This document shows, in pieces, positions 1 through 5,466 of a stretch of DNA of 5,466 bases; positions within the stretch are counted from its first letter, which is position 1, and the number at the start of each line of letters is the position of its first letter. Source of the DNA: Sulfurimonas sp. (GTDB taxonomy: Bacteria; Campylobacterota; Campylobacteria; Campylobacterales; Sulfurimonadaceae); contig DAOVJL010000099.1 in NCBI GenBank assembly GCA_030673275.1, positions 1 through 5,466 of the forward strand. Reading direction: 5' to 3'. A model generated the notes under the pieces. It ran no database searches, was not told the origin of the DNA, and saw nothing but the letters and a program-made list of their open reading frames with translations. The translations under genes and the position numbers were made by a program.

Positions 1-49
1 GTCATAAAAAGAGCAAAATCTGAAAAATGCAAAAGTATTTGTAAGTTTT

Positions 50-58
50 TGCTAAAAT
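50..58 (+). promoter_or_regulatory. Extended -10 promoter for tpx
   Basis: TGCTAAAAT fits the extended -10 form TGnTAtAAT with one mismatch in the hexamer (TAAAAT at 53-58). No convincing -35 hexamer lies 16-18 bases upstream, which is usual for the main sigma factor of Campylobacterota, where an AT-rich upstream stretch replaces the -35. Transcription would start near base 65 and give a short leader of about 20 bases that is almost all A/T. No PerR or Fur box was recognised in the 85 bases visible upstream of the gene. The call is from sequence only. Confidence 0.55.
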
Positions 59-85
59 AAAAAATAATAAAAAAAAGGAGCCAAA

Positions 86-589
86 ATGGCAACAACAAAG
101 TTTAAAGGTACAGACGTAGAATTATTAGGAAATGAGGTAAATGTTGGAGATAAAGCACCGGCAATTACTGTTGTAAACTCAGACGGTTTAGGTGATATCG
201 TAGTAGGTGGAGCTCAAGCAGAAAAACAACTAATCATCGTTGTTCCATCTTTAGATACAGGTGTATGTGCAACTGAGACTCGTAATTTCAATGCAAAAGC
301 TGCAGGTTTAGCTGGTGTTAAGACTACTGTTGTTTCTCTTGACTTACCATTCGCATCAGGACGTTTTTGTTCAGCTGAAGGAATCAACGATTTAACTGTT
401 GCTTCAGACTTTAGAAACAAAGATTTCGCAAATGCTTACGGTGTACTTCTTGGTGGCTCAGTTCTTGCTGGTGTTACTTGTAGAGCAATCTTCGTAGTAG
501 AGACTGACGGTACTGTATCTTACAAAGAGATTGTTCCAGAAATTACTGAAGAGCCTAACTATGATGCTGCAATTGCTGCAGTTAGTTAA
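86..589 (+). CDS. tpx: Thiol peroxidase Tpx (atypical 2-Cys peroxiredoxin)
   Basis: This enzyme reduces hydrogen peroxide and organic hydroperoxides using thioredoxin as electron donor. The 167-residue length matches the family (E. coli Tpx is 168). The active-site segment PSLDTGVCATETRNF carries the peroxidatic cysteine Cys61, with the preceding Thr of the Prx motif. RFCSAEG supplies the resolving cysteine Cys95, so the intramolecular disulfide pair is intact. Arg133 in TCRAIFVVE corresponds to the conserved active-site arginine; the adjacent Cys132 is an extra cysteine. There is no signal peptide, so the protein should be cytoplasmic. The ATG is fixed by an AAGGAG ribosome binding site at 75-80, five bases upstream. 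It appears monocistronic: it has its own promoter and is followed by a hairpin array. Residues such as GTxxELLGxxVxVGDKAP at the N-terminus are typical of Tpx. Family identification is very secure. Confidence 0.97.
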   Translation: MATTKFKGTDVELLGNEVNVGDKAPAITVVNSDGLGDIVVGGAQAEKQLIIVVPSLDTGVCATETRNFNAKAAGLAGVKTTVVSLDLPFASGRFCSAEGINDLTVASDFRNKDFANAYGVLLGGSVLAGVTCRAIFVVETDGTVSYKEIVPEITEEPNYDAAIAAVS

Positions 590-618
590 GCGACTTTAAC
601 ATAACTAAAAGATAATTT

Positions 619-650
619 TTCAAGGTTATTGCCCTCCTAGTAACCTTGAA
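619..650 (+). other. Stem-loop 1 after tpx, C-rich loop
   Basis: TTCAAGGTTA at 619-628 pairs perfectly with TAACCTTGAA at 641-650, a 10-base-pair stem. Up to three further pairs (two of them G-U) can form inside, leaving CCCTCC exposed in the loop; this is the anti-Shine-Dalgarno sequence. No T-run follows, so this is not a standard intrinsic terminator by itself. It starts 29 bases after the tpx stop and would lie in the tpx 3' untranslated region. It could protect the mRNA 3' end or be part of a 3'UTR-derived small RNA. Confidence 0.6.
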
Positions 651-667
651 TGGCGCCATTGGTGCCA
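651..667 (+). other. Stem-loop 2 after tpx, G+C-rich
   Basis: TGGCGCC at 651-657 pairs with GGTGCCA at 661-667 around an ATT loop: seven pairs including one G-U. The same bases also form a perfect 12-base palindrome, AATGGCGCCATT, at 649-660. The palindrome would compete with stem-loop 1 for bases 649-650. The stem lacks a T-run. Possible roles are an RNA structural element or, as DNA, a dyad-symmetric protein-binding site; the sequence cannot decide between them. Confidence 0.45.
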
Positions 668-670
668 CTT

Positions 671-712
671 AAATAAGATGAGATGATAATCTCATTTTAT
701 TTCTCCTTTTTT
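671..712 (+). terminator. Stem-loop 3 with T-tract: probable tpx terminator
   Basis: Bases 671-684 (AAATAAGATGAGAT) pair with 689-702 (ATCTCATTTTATTT) in a 14-pair stem with one G-U and a four-base GATA loop. A six-T run follows at 707-712 after the spacer CTCC. The long stem and T-tract fit an intrinsic terminator, but the stem is A/T-rich and the four-base offset of the T-run is not ideal. Termination here would leave a transcript ending in CUCCUUUUUU. It is the best terminator candidate for tpx. Confidence 0.6.
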
Positions 713-729
713 AGGGCTTAGGCCCTAAA
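710..729 (+). terminator. Stem-loop 4, second terminator-like hairpin
   Basis: TTTAGGGC at 710-717 pairs perfectly with GCCCTAAA at 722-729: eight pairs around a TTAG loop. A T-rich but interrupted tail follows (731-748, ending in a six-T run). It may act as a back-up terminator for tpx read-through. Its left arm reuses the T-run of stem-loop 3, so the two would form one after the other. Read on the other strand it is followed by an A-run, so it would not terminate minus-strand transcripts. Confidence 0.45.
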
Positions 730-774
730 CTTTCAAATTTATTTTTTCTACTTAAGATAATTTACAATTCACCC

Positions 775-783
775 TGATATAAT
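775..783 (+). promoter_or_regulatory. Extended -10 promoter for the outer-membrane protein gene
   Basis: TGATATAAT is a perfect match to the extended -10 consensus TGnTATAAT, with the hexamer at 778-783. TTTACA at 761-766 resembles a -35 box but sits only 11 bases away, too close to be used with this -10. Upstream DNA at 731-770 is T/A-rich, as is usual for Campylobacterota housekeeping promoters. The predicted start near 790 gives a leader of about 20 bases containing the AAAAGG ribosome binding site at 797-802. Confidence 0.7.
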
Positions 784-809
784 TAATCACTTTAATAAAA
801 GGTATTTTT

Positions 810-1559
810 ATGAAAAAGATTTTGACTACATTGACATGTGCAACTCTATTAGCTACGGCTGCTATGGCAGACCTTGCAAGAGTTGAGGTTGGCCTCGGTA
901 CTTGGATGCAATCTTCAGAGGGTGGAGCGAGCTACAGTGATGCAGGTGCGAATGGTATCTACACTTCAATCGAAAAGGATAATACCGAAGGTTATATTTG
1001 GGCAGTTATCAAACATCCGATTCCGATAGTCCCTAACCTGAGATTGGAATATGTAAGCATAGTAGATTCCGGACTTGCGACTGGACAATTCAAAGATTTT
1101 GATATTGGAGGAGTTACTGCTGAAATGTCTTACGATATAATGCAATATGACATCATCCCTTATTATAATATTTTAGATAATACCGCTTGGATCACTCTTG
1201 ACCTTGGTCTTGATATCAAAGTGATTGATGTATCTTATTCTGTTACTTCTGTTGTCAGTGGTGAAAGATTTGGGGGCGAGACGATAACTCTTCCACTTCT
1301 TTATGTAAGAGGTCGTTTTGAAATTCCTACAACAGATATTGCTTTAGAAGCAGATGTAAAGTATGTAAAAATTGGAGACTCTACTGTTTATGATGTTAGA
1401 GCAAAAGTTGATTATACATTAGATTTTATGCCTGTTATCCAACCTGCAATTGAGCTTGGGTATAGGGTTCAAAAGATAGACATTGATGAAAGTGATGCTG
1501 ATGCAACGGTCGATCTAGAGTTTTCAGGTGTTTATGTAGGTTTAATGCTTCGTTTTTAG
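810..1559 (+). CDS. Secreted outer-membrane beta-barrel protein, TIGR04219-like
   Basis: The 249-residue protein begins with a clear Sec signal peptide: MKK, a hydrophobic run to about residue 18, and an AMA|D cleavage site after Ala20. The mature part (about 229 residues) is rich in alternating hydrophobic/polar strands and ends GVYVGLMLRF. The terminal Phe and alternating aromatic/aliphatic pattern form the C-terminal signal read by the BAM complex. Segments such as GYIWAVIKHPIPIVPNLRLEY (61-81) and the IIPYYNILDNTAWITLDLGL region (115-134) resemble the TIGR04219 outer-membrane family seen in Sulfurimonas and relatives; this match is from memory. No specific function is established for that family. 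Its size suggests a small barrel of about 8-10 strands. The ATG is set by AAAAGG seven bases upstream. It converges with the hybrid kinase gene with 24 bases between stops, and no terminator was seen there. Confidence 0.82.
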   Translation: MKKILTTLTCATLLATAAMADLARVEVGLGTWMQSSEGGASYSDAGANGIYTSIEKDNTEGYIWAVIKHPIPIVPNLRLEYVSIVDSGLATGQFKDFDIGGVTAEMSYDIMQYDIIPYYNILDNTAWITLDLGLDIKVIDVSYSVTSVVSGERFGGETITLPLLYVRGRFEIPTTDIALEADVKYVKIGDSTVYDVRAKVDYTLDFMPVIQPAIELGYRVQKIDIDESDADATVDLEFSGVYVGLMLRF

Positions 1560-1583
1560 ACTTAATACAATGAGAGTATAGAA

Positions 1584-3815
1584 TTAAATTTTACTATTAT
1601 GTAAAAAGCGTTCCAGTACTCTTTCTAGCTCAGTATAATTAATAGGTTTAGCTAGAAAATCATCCATTCCAGCAGCTGCAAAGCGTTGTTTATACTCTTG
1701 CATAACATTAGCAGTCAGTGCTATTACAGGTGTGTGTTTGAGTTGATTTTCTTCTTCATACTTTAGAATTTTTTCTAGCGTCTGAATCCCAGTCATATTT
1801 GGCATATTCTCATCCATTAAAACCATGTCATATTTAGAAGTTTTAAAGGCTTTAAAGGCTTGTAGCCCATCATCTGTTATAGTGTATTCTACACCATAAT
1901 CTTCAAGCAGAATTTTTATAAGCATTTGGTTTGTTTTATTATCTTCTGCAACAAGTACTTTTCCTGTAAAGCGTTTATCCTCTGTACTTAAGTCATTTAA
2001 AGAAAGGTTTTTATCATTTAATTTACACACTTTTAATGGTATGTATAGACTAAAAGTGCTTCCCATACCTTCAGTACTCTCCAGTGTGATTTCTCCATTC
2101 ATAAGAGAAGCGAGTTTAGATGAGATAGATAGTCCAAGACCAGTACCCCCAAATTGGCGTGTAGTAGAGTTGTCAGCTTGTTCAAATGCATTGAAAACTT
2201 TGCTTTGAGCTTCTTTTGACATGCCAATACCCTCATCTTTTACAGATATACATAATAATGAGGTTTTTGTTTTATATGTTATATCAATAAATATACTTTT
2301 ACCATCTTTAGTAAATTTAATAGCATTACTTAAAAAATTAAACATAATTTGTTTTATACGAGTTAAATCACCTTCGAAACAATTAGGAATATCACTGTCG
2401 ATATTTGTAACTAAGTTAATAGATTTGTCTTGTGCATTAATGGCAAAAAGTTCAATAGTTTGTGTAAACTCATATTGTGGAATGAAAGGATGTTTGTCAA
2501 TAACAAGTTTACCACTCTCAATCTTTGAAAAATCTAGAATATCATTAATAATATGAAGTAGTGATTCAGAGCTGTTTTGTATTGTTTTGAGATGGGATAA
2601 GTTTGTTTTATTAGTAGTGTTTTTTTGTAGTATCTGCACAAAACCAAGAATAGCATTCATTGGTGTTCGGATCTCATGGCTCATATTAGATAGAAAATTT
2701 TCTTTAATTCTTTTAGCTTCAATGGCTTTGTCTTTTGCATCTACAATTTCAGTAACTTCATACCTTATAGCAATATATTCTATAACATTACCTTCTCTGT
2801 CTAACAGAGGTACTATTGTTGCATCTACGTAGTAAGGCTCACCACTCTTTTTAATATTTTTAAAGGTTGAGTGAAAGATTTTTTTTGCAGTAATTGTTTC
2901 CCACATATCTTTATAAAAATCATCACCGACCTCTTTATCTCTTAATATATTGTGTGTCTGTCCTAATAGTTCCTCTTCGCTATAGCCGGTTACCTCGCAA
3001 AATTTGGAGTTTACATAGGTAATCACTCCTTTAGTGTCTGTTTTTGAAACAATAGCACTATGATTTAGAGCATTAATGAACTGTTGAAGATCATTAATAG
3101 AATTATTTAGGTTTAGTGTGCGTTCAGAGATATGCTTTTGCATCCTATGCATGGCGTAGAAGAGTTCATCCATCTCATCTTTATGGCTATCATTATATGG
3201 AATTACCACATTTTTATCATCAGCAACATCTTTTGCTATCTTTGTAAGATGTTTAAGTGATTTCTCAAGTTTATTGCCAACAAAATATGAGATTAAAAAT
3301 CCTATTAATAAGGCAATGGCAATTAGGATATATGTTTTATTCTGATTGCTTTTAATGATTTTAATATGCTCTGAATTATCAAATACAAATTCTATATGTC
3401 CAAGATGTTCATCGTCCACAGTTATCTCAACAAGGGTAGAAATATACTTTCTATCTTTGGTCAAGGTTTGTGTATTATCATGTATTAAATTTTTAAAAGT
3501 TTCTTCACTGATAGTTTCCTCTTTTATATAGCTGGAAATAATATTATCATTAACATCATCTACTTGTATGGCGATGACATTTTTTATATTAGAAAAGTTT
3601 TTTACAATATCATCTAGTGTTGCTAAGTCATATGTAATAAGCGGTGTTTTTATAAGTTCTATAAGTAGCTGACTTGATACATGCATTTTTTCATCAGTTA
3701 GTGTTTGAGAAGCCTTATTAAGCGAGTTAAAATTAAGGCTGACAATTAAAGTGAAAAATATTATTTCTATAGTAATAAAGGATATGATAAATTTTGATTT
3801 TAAAGAATTAAACAC
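1584..3815 (-). CDS. Membrane hybrid sensor histidine kinase (HAMP-PAS-HisKA-HATPase-REC)
   Basis: This 743-residue inner-membrane kinase has a first membrane helix (about 9-29), a periplasmic domain (30-160), a second helix (about 162-180), HAMP (181-235), PAS/PAC (about 245-360), HisKA with phospho-acceptor His380 in NMSHEIRTP, and HATPase. The HATPase shows an N-box around Asn497, DEGIG at 527-531 and GGTGLGL at 556-562. A C-terminal receiver (619-740) has acidic residues Glu624/Asp625, phospho-acceptor Asp668 in LMDENMP, Thr701 and Lys723. All catalytic motifs are intact. There is no Hpt or output domain, so phosphate must pass to a partner outside the window. The start is GTG: no ATG lies upstream in frame before a stop, and the next Met (44) would remove the first membrane helix. 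A weak AAGTAG site (3821-3826) overlapping the stop of the upstream solute-binding gene points to translational coupling. The periplasmic domain may receive the signal from that binding protein. The ligand is unknown. Confidence 0.93.
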   Translation of the reverse strand: MFNSLKSKFIISFITIEIIFFTLIVSLNFNSLNKASQTLTDEKMHVSSQLLIELIKTPLITYDLATLDDIVKNFSNIKNVIAIQVDDVNDNIISSYIKEETISEETFKNLIHDNTQTLTKDRKYISTLVEITVDDEHLGHIEFVFDNSEHIKIIKSNQNKTYILIAIALLIGFLISYFVGNKLEKSLKHLTKIAKDVADDKNVVIPYNDSHKDEMDELFYAMHRMQKHISERTLNLNNSINDLQQFINALNHSAIVSKTDTKGVITYVNSKFCEVTGYSEEELLGQTHNILRDKEVGDDFYKDMWETITAKKIFHSTFKNIKKSGEPYYVDATIVPLLDREGNVIEYIAIRYEVTEIVDAKDKAIEAKRIKENFLSNMSHEIRTPMNAILGFVQILQKNTTNKTNLSHLKTIQNSSESLLHIINDILDFSKIESGKLVIDKHPFIPQYEFTQTIELFAINAQDKSINLVTNIDSDIPNCFEGDLTRIKQIMFNFLSNAIKFTKDGKSIFIDITYKTKTSLLCISVKDEGIGMSKEAQSKVFNAFEQADNSTTRQFGGTGLGLSISSKLASLMNGEITLESTEGMGSTFSLYIPLKVCKLNDKNLSLNDLSTEDKRFTGKVLVAEDNKTNQMLIKILLEDYGVEYTITDDGLQAFKAFKTSKYDMVLMDENMPNMTGIQTLEKILKYEEENQLKHTPVIALTANVMQEYKQRFAAAGMDDFLAKPINYTELERVLERFLHNSKI

Positions 3816-3820
3816 TGTTA

Positions 3821-4627
3821 CTACTTGGGCATTATTTGAAGTTTTATTGCTAATGATTTAACACTATCATATTCAGTGTGATTGATTTTCTTTAATTTTT
3901 TAACACTAAGAGCCTTGAGCAGCGGTTCCGGCATTTTTAATAGAGCATCAACTATTTTTTTTCTAACTTCTTTTTTCATAGATGGTTTAAAGGCAAATGG
4001 GTGGCTTGGATAGGCTTTTGTTGTATGAACAATATTTAGACTCTTTTTTACATTTTTATCATTCATATTCTTATATGTACGCTCTATTCCACCACCTATA
4101 TTACCTATGCCTCTACTTATTCCTTTATATACAGAGTCATGTGAATTTACATAGAGTGCATTATTTAACACTTCAATACTTACTCCAAATTTTTGTACTA
4201 AATCATATTTTGTTAATAGTGTTGCAGCAAAAGCATTAGGTGCCGGGAAAAGATAACGACTATTTTTATCTTTAAGTTTTTCAAGGCTGCTGCCAGTTTT
4301 CATAACTAATATACCTCTAATATTTTTGTTTGCTCTGACATGGGCAATATAATTTTGTTTTTTGTTCGCAACTACATAGTGGTAAGGGTTCATATATGCA
4401 AAATCATAACCTCCGTTATATAGTACTTCTTCAAATTTATTGATAGATTTTTCTGTCTTAAAAATGATTTTTTCACCGGTTTGTTCTGAGAGATAAGTAG
4501 ATATCGGTTTCCAAACTTTTAAAAGTTTAAGCGGACTCTGTTGAGGGACAATACCCATAATAATATCTGCGTGTAACGATGTAGTTGCTATAGTAAAAAA
4601 TGTTAATATAGTATAGATATATTTCAC
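3821..4627 (-). CDS. PhnD-family periplasmic solute-binding protein, probable sensor subunit
   Basis: This 268-residue protein has a Sec signal peptide (MKYIYTILTFFTIATTSLHA, cut after Ala20) and a mature type-II periplasmic binding fold of the phosphate/phosphite/phosphonate (PhnD, PF12974) group. Recognisable family features are GIVPQQSP at 25-32, KPISTYLSEQTG at 40-51, YDFAYMNPYHY at 74-84, PNAFAATLL at 130-138, the NSHDSVYKGI segment at 161-170 and YPSHPFAF at 206-213. It starts at GTG, supported by AAGGAT at 4634-4639, six bases upstream. The gene is followed after 5 bases by the hybrid kinase, and no ABC permease or ATPase is visible, so it probably presents a ligand to the kinase as AioX does for AioS; that role is inference. 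The ligand cannot be read from sequence; phosphonate should not be assumed from the family name. A role as the binding subunit of a transporter encoded elsewhere remains possible. Confidence 0.88.
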   Translation of the reverse strand: MKYIYTILTFFTIATTSLHADIIMGIVPQQSPLKLLKVWKPISTYLSEQTGEKIIFKTEKSINKFEEVLYNGGYDFAYMNPYHYVVANKKQNYIAHVRANKNIRGILVMKTGSSLEKLKDKNSRYLFPAPNAFAATLLTKYDLVQKFGVSIEVLNNALYVNSHDSVYKGISRGIGNIGGGIERTYKNMNDKNVKKSLNIVHTTKAYPSHPFAFKPSMKKEVRKKIVDALLKMPEPLLKALSVKKLKKINHTEYDSVKSLAIKLQIMPK

Positions 4628-4759
4628 TTTATAATCCTTGTATCTATTATAGAGCCTTTTAACTAATTATATCTTTATTATCTGTGGTAATTATAATTTT
4701 TATACATTAAGCTTCTAATTCTTTAAGTAAGAGTTTGTGTTGAAATTCAGTAACTGATA
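4628..4759 (-). promoter_or_regulatory. Gap upstream of the binding-protein gene with candidate -10 boxes
   Basis: The 132 bases between the partial kinase stop and the binding-protein start are strongly A/T-rich. On the minus strand a TATAAT at 4671-4666 would start transcription near 4659, giving a leader of about 32 bases and leaving the AAGGAT ribosome site (4639-4634) free; this is the preferred candidate. A second TATAAT at 4651-4646 would start transcription on top of that ribosome site, so it is less likely. Neither has a clear -35 box. A short dyad TCAGT-A-ACTGA lies at 4747-4757, just after the upstream kinase stop. No terminator with a T-tract was found, so read-through from the upstream kinase is possible. 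Confidence 0.4.
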
Positions 4760-5466
4760 TTAAAATCTTATAATAACTTCAGTTCCCTTTCCCTCTTTAG
4801 AGTTTATCTCTATTTTAAATCCATACTCTTTAATGATACTCTCAACTATGTTTAGTCCAACCCCAAAACCACCGGCATAAGTGTTGGCTCTTGTAAATCT
4901 TGTAAAAATAGTGCTGAGTTTATCTTTTGCTATTCCTATGCCCTCATCTTTAACACTCAAAAAGTTTTGATCTATAGTTATATTTATCTTGGTATTTGGA
5001 AGAGAGTATTTTATGGCATTGCTTAGCAGATTGTTTATAAGCATTTTTGCTTTTGTCGGGGCTATATTTAAACTACATGTAGCTGACTTAAACTCTAGTT
5101 TTATATTTTTTTTATCCAAAAGTTCATCAAAATATTTTATGCTCTCATTGACTACATCAGAAAAATCCAATTCCTCTTTAGATTCACTTTTTGCATCAAA
5201 ACTTAAAAAACTTAGAGATGAATATATGTCATAGAGTTGTTTTGTACTAATAGAGATATTTTGAATGATTTTTTCATCATACACTTTCTTGCTTTTAGCT
5301 CTTGAGGTACTCATCATAAGCGCAGTTATTGGTGTGTTTAACTCATGAGTTGTGTCTTTTACAAACTCTTCTATTTCTAACATCTTATCTTTTATGGGGC
5401 GTAAAAATATGTAAGAAAGTATAACTGCTATTATTATAATAATAATTCCGACAAAGACGGAGGTAA
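4760..5466 (-). CDS. Sensor histidine kinase, CpxA/ArsS-like, N-terminus beyond window
   Basis: The frame stays open to the right edge, so the gene is partial: 234 C-terminal residues are visible. They start with the end of an Ile-rich membrane helix (FVGIIIIIAVILSYIFL, about 5453-5403), followed by RPIKDKM and the HisKA helix with phospho-acceptor His in THELNTPI (codon 5345-5347). The HATPase domain shows an N-box NNLLSNAIKYS, KDEGIGIA, an FTRFTRA segment and GGFGVGLNIV, and the protein ends EVIIRF. All kinase motifs are intact and no receiver follows, so this is a classical orthodox kinase that should phosphorylate a separate response regulator. In such pairs the OmpR-type regulator gene usually lies just upstream, here past the window edge. 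The Met codon at 5381-5383 is internal, since starting there would lose the membrane helix. It lies in the same direction as the binding-protein/kinase pair, 132 bases away. The signal is unknown. Confidence 0.93.
   Translation of the reverse strand, partial: TSVFVGIIIIIIAVILSYIFLRPIKDKMLEIEEFVKDTTHELNTPITALMMSTSRAKSKKVYDEKIIQNISISTKQLYDIYSSLSFLSFDAKSESKEELDFSDVVNESIKYFDELLDKKNIKLEFKSATCSLNIAPTKAKMLINNLLSNAIKYSLPNTKINITIDQNFLSVKDEGIGIAKDKLSTIFTRFTRANTYAGGFGVGLNIVESIIKEYGFKIEINSKEGKGTEVIIRF

Noticed and set aside
69..76. Eight-A tract before tpx as a phase-variable promoter element
   Set aside because: Runs of this length are common in such A/T-rich leaders, and the tract lies downstream of the predicted transcription start, next to the ribosome site.
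214..420. Minus-strand open frame inside tpx (68 codons)
   Set aside because: It lies fully within a secure Tpx gene on the other strand, has no recognisable motif and no ribosome site that would outweigh the Tpx evidence.
650..676. Short plus-strand frame MAPLVPLK in the hairpin region
   Set aside because: No ribosome binding site precedes it and it is only eight codons long.
2221..3531. Plus-strand open frames opposite the hybrid kinase (2221-2556, 2587-2832, 3346-3531)
   Set aside because: They are mirror frames of a kinase with all motifs intact; their hydrophobic, low-complexity translations are what antisense of such a gene gives.
3997..4239. Plus-strand open frame opposite the binding-protein gene
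   Set aside because: The Leu/Tyr/His-rich translation is typical of an antisense frame and has no family signature.
4747..4757. Dyad TCAGT-A-ACTGA as a response-regulator operator
   Set aside because: Only five-base arms, a single copy, and nearly 80 bases upstream of the preferred -10; too weak to call.
4989..5234. Plus-strand open frame opposite the partial kinase
   Set aside because: It is a shadow of the HATPase/HisKA coding region.
5381..5383. Met codon as the true start of the right-hand kinase
   Set aside because: The frame continues upstream to the window edge and encodes a membrane helix followed by RPIKDK, so this Met is internal and the gene is partial.
5429..5447. ATT/ATA triplet run as a phase-variable repeat
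   Set aside because: It encodes the Ile-rich membrane helix; changes in triplet number stay in frame, and the run is short and imperfect.

Overview
The window is AT-rich (by eye about one-third G+C) with short intergenic gaps. It looks like a chromosomal segment of a Campylobacterota (Epsilonproteobacteria) organism, most likely a Sulfurimonas/Sulfuricurvum-type free-living lineage. This rests on the Tpx type, an outer-membrane barrel resembling the TIGR04219 family common in that group, and extended -10 promoters without a clear -35. The taxonomy is inference from sequence style; no database search was possible.

Layout. On the plus strand, 86-589 is a complete thiol peroxidase (tpx) with its own extended -10 promoter and a strong ribosome binding site. 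A 220-base gap follows (590-809), holding four back-to-back stem-loops (619-729), at least one of them terminator-like, and then an extended -10 promoter. At 810-1559 is a secreted outer-membrane beta-barrel protein. The remaining genes lie on the minus strand and converge on the barrel gene with only 24 bases between stops. In order of transcription they are: a CpxA/ArsS-like sensor histidine kinase whose N-terminus lies beyond the right edge (4760-5466), a 132-base gap with candidate promoters, a PhnD-family periplasmic solute-binding protein (3821-4627), and, 5 bases later, a 743-residue membrane hybrid histidine kinase (1584-3815) with HAMP, PAS, HisKA, HATPase and receiver domains.

How the parts may work together. 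The binding protein and the hybrid kinase are so tightly packed that they are almost certainly co-transcribed and translationally coupled. No ABC permease or ATPase gene is visible. The simplest reading is a binding protein that acts as the ligand-sensing subunit of the kinase, as AioX does for AioS or TorT for TorS, rather than as a transporter component. The ligand is unknown. The hybrid kinase has a receiver but no Hpt or DNA-binding output domain, so its downstream partner must be elsewhere. tpx and the barrel protein are independent units with no evident link to the signalling genes.

Most worth checking are the binding-protein/kinase module and the hairpin array after tpx. The array carries two C/U-rich anti-Shine-Dalgarno stretches, one an exact 10-base complement of the tpx ribosome binding region. 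No tRNA, rRNA, CRISPR, insertion sequence or prophage signal was seen.
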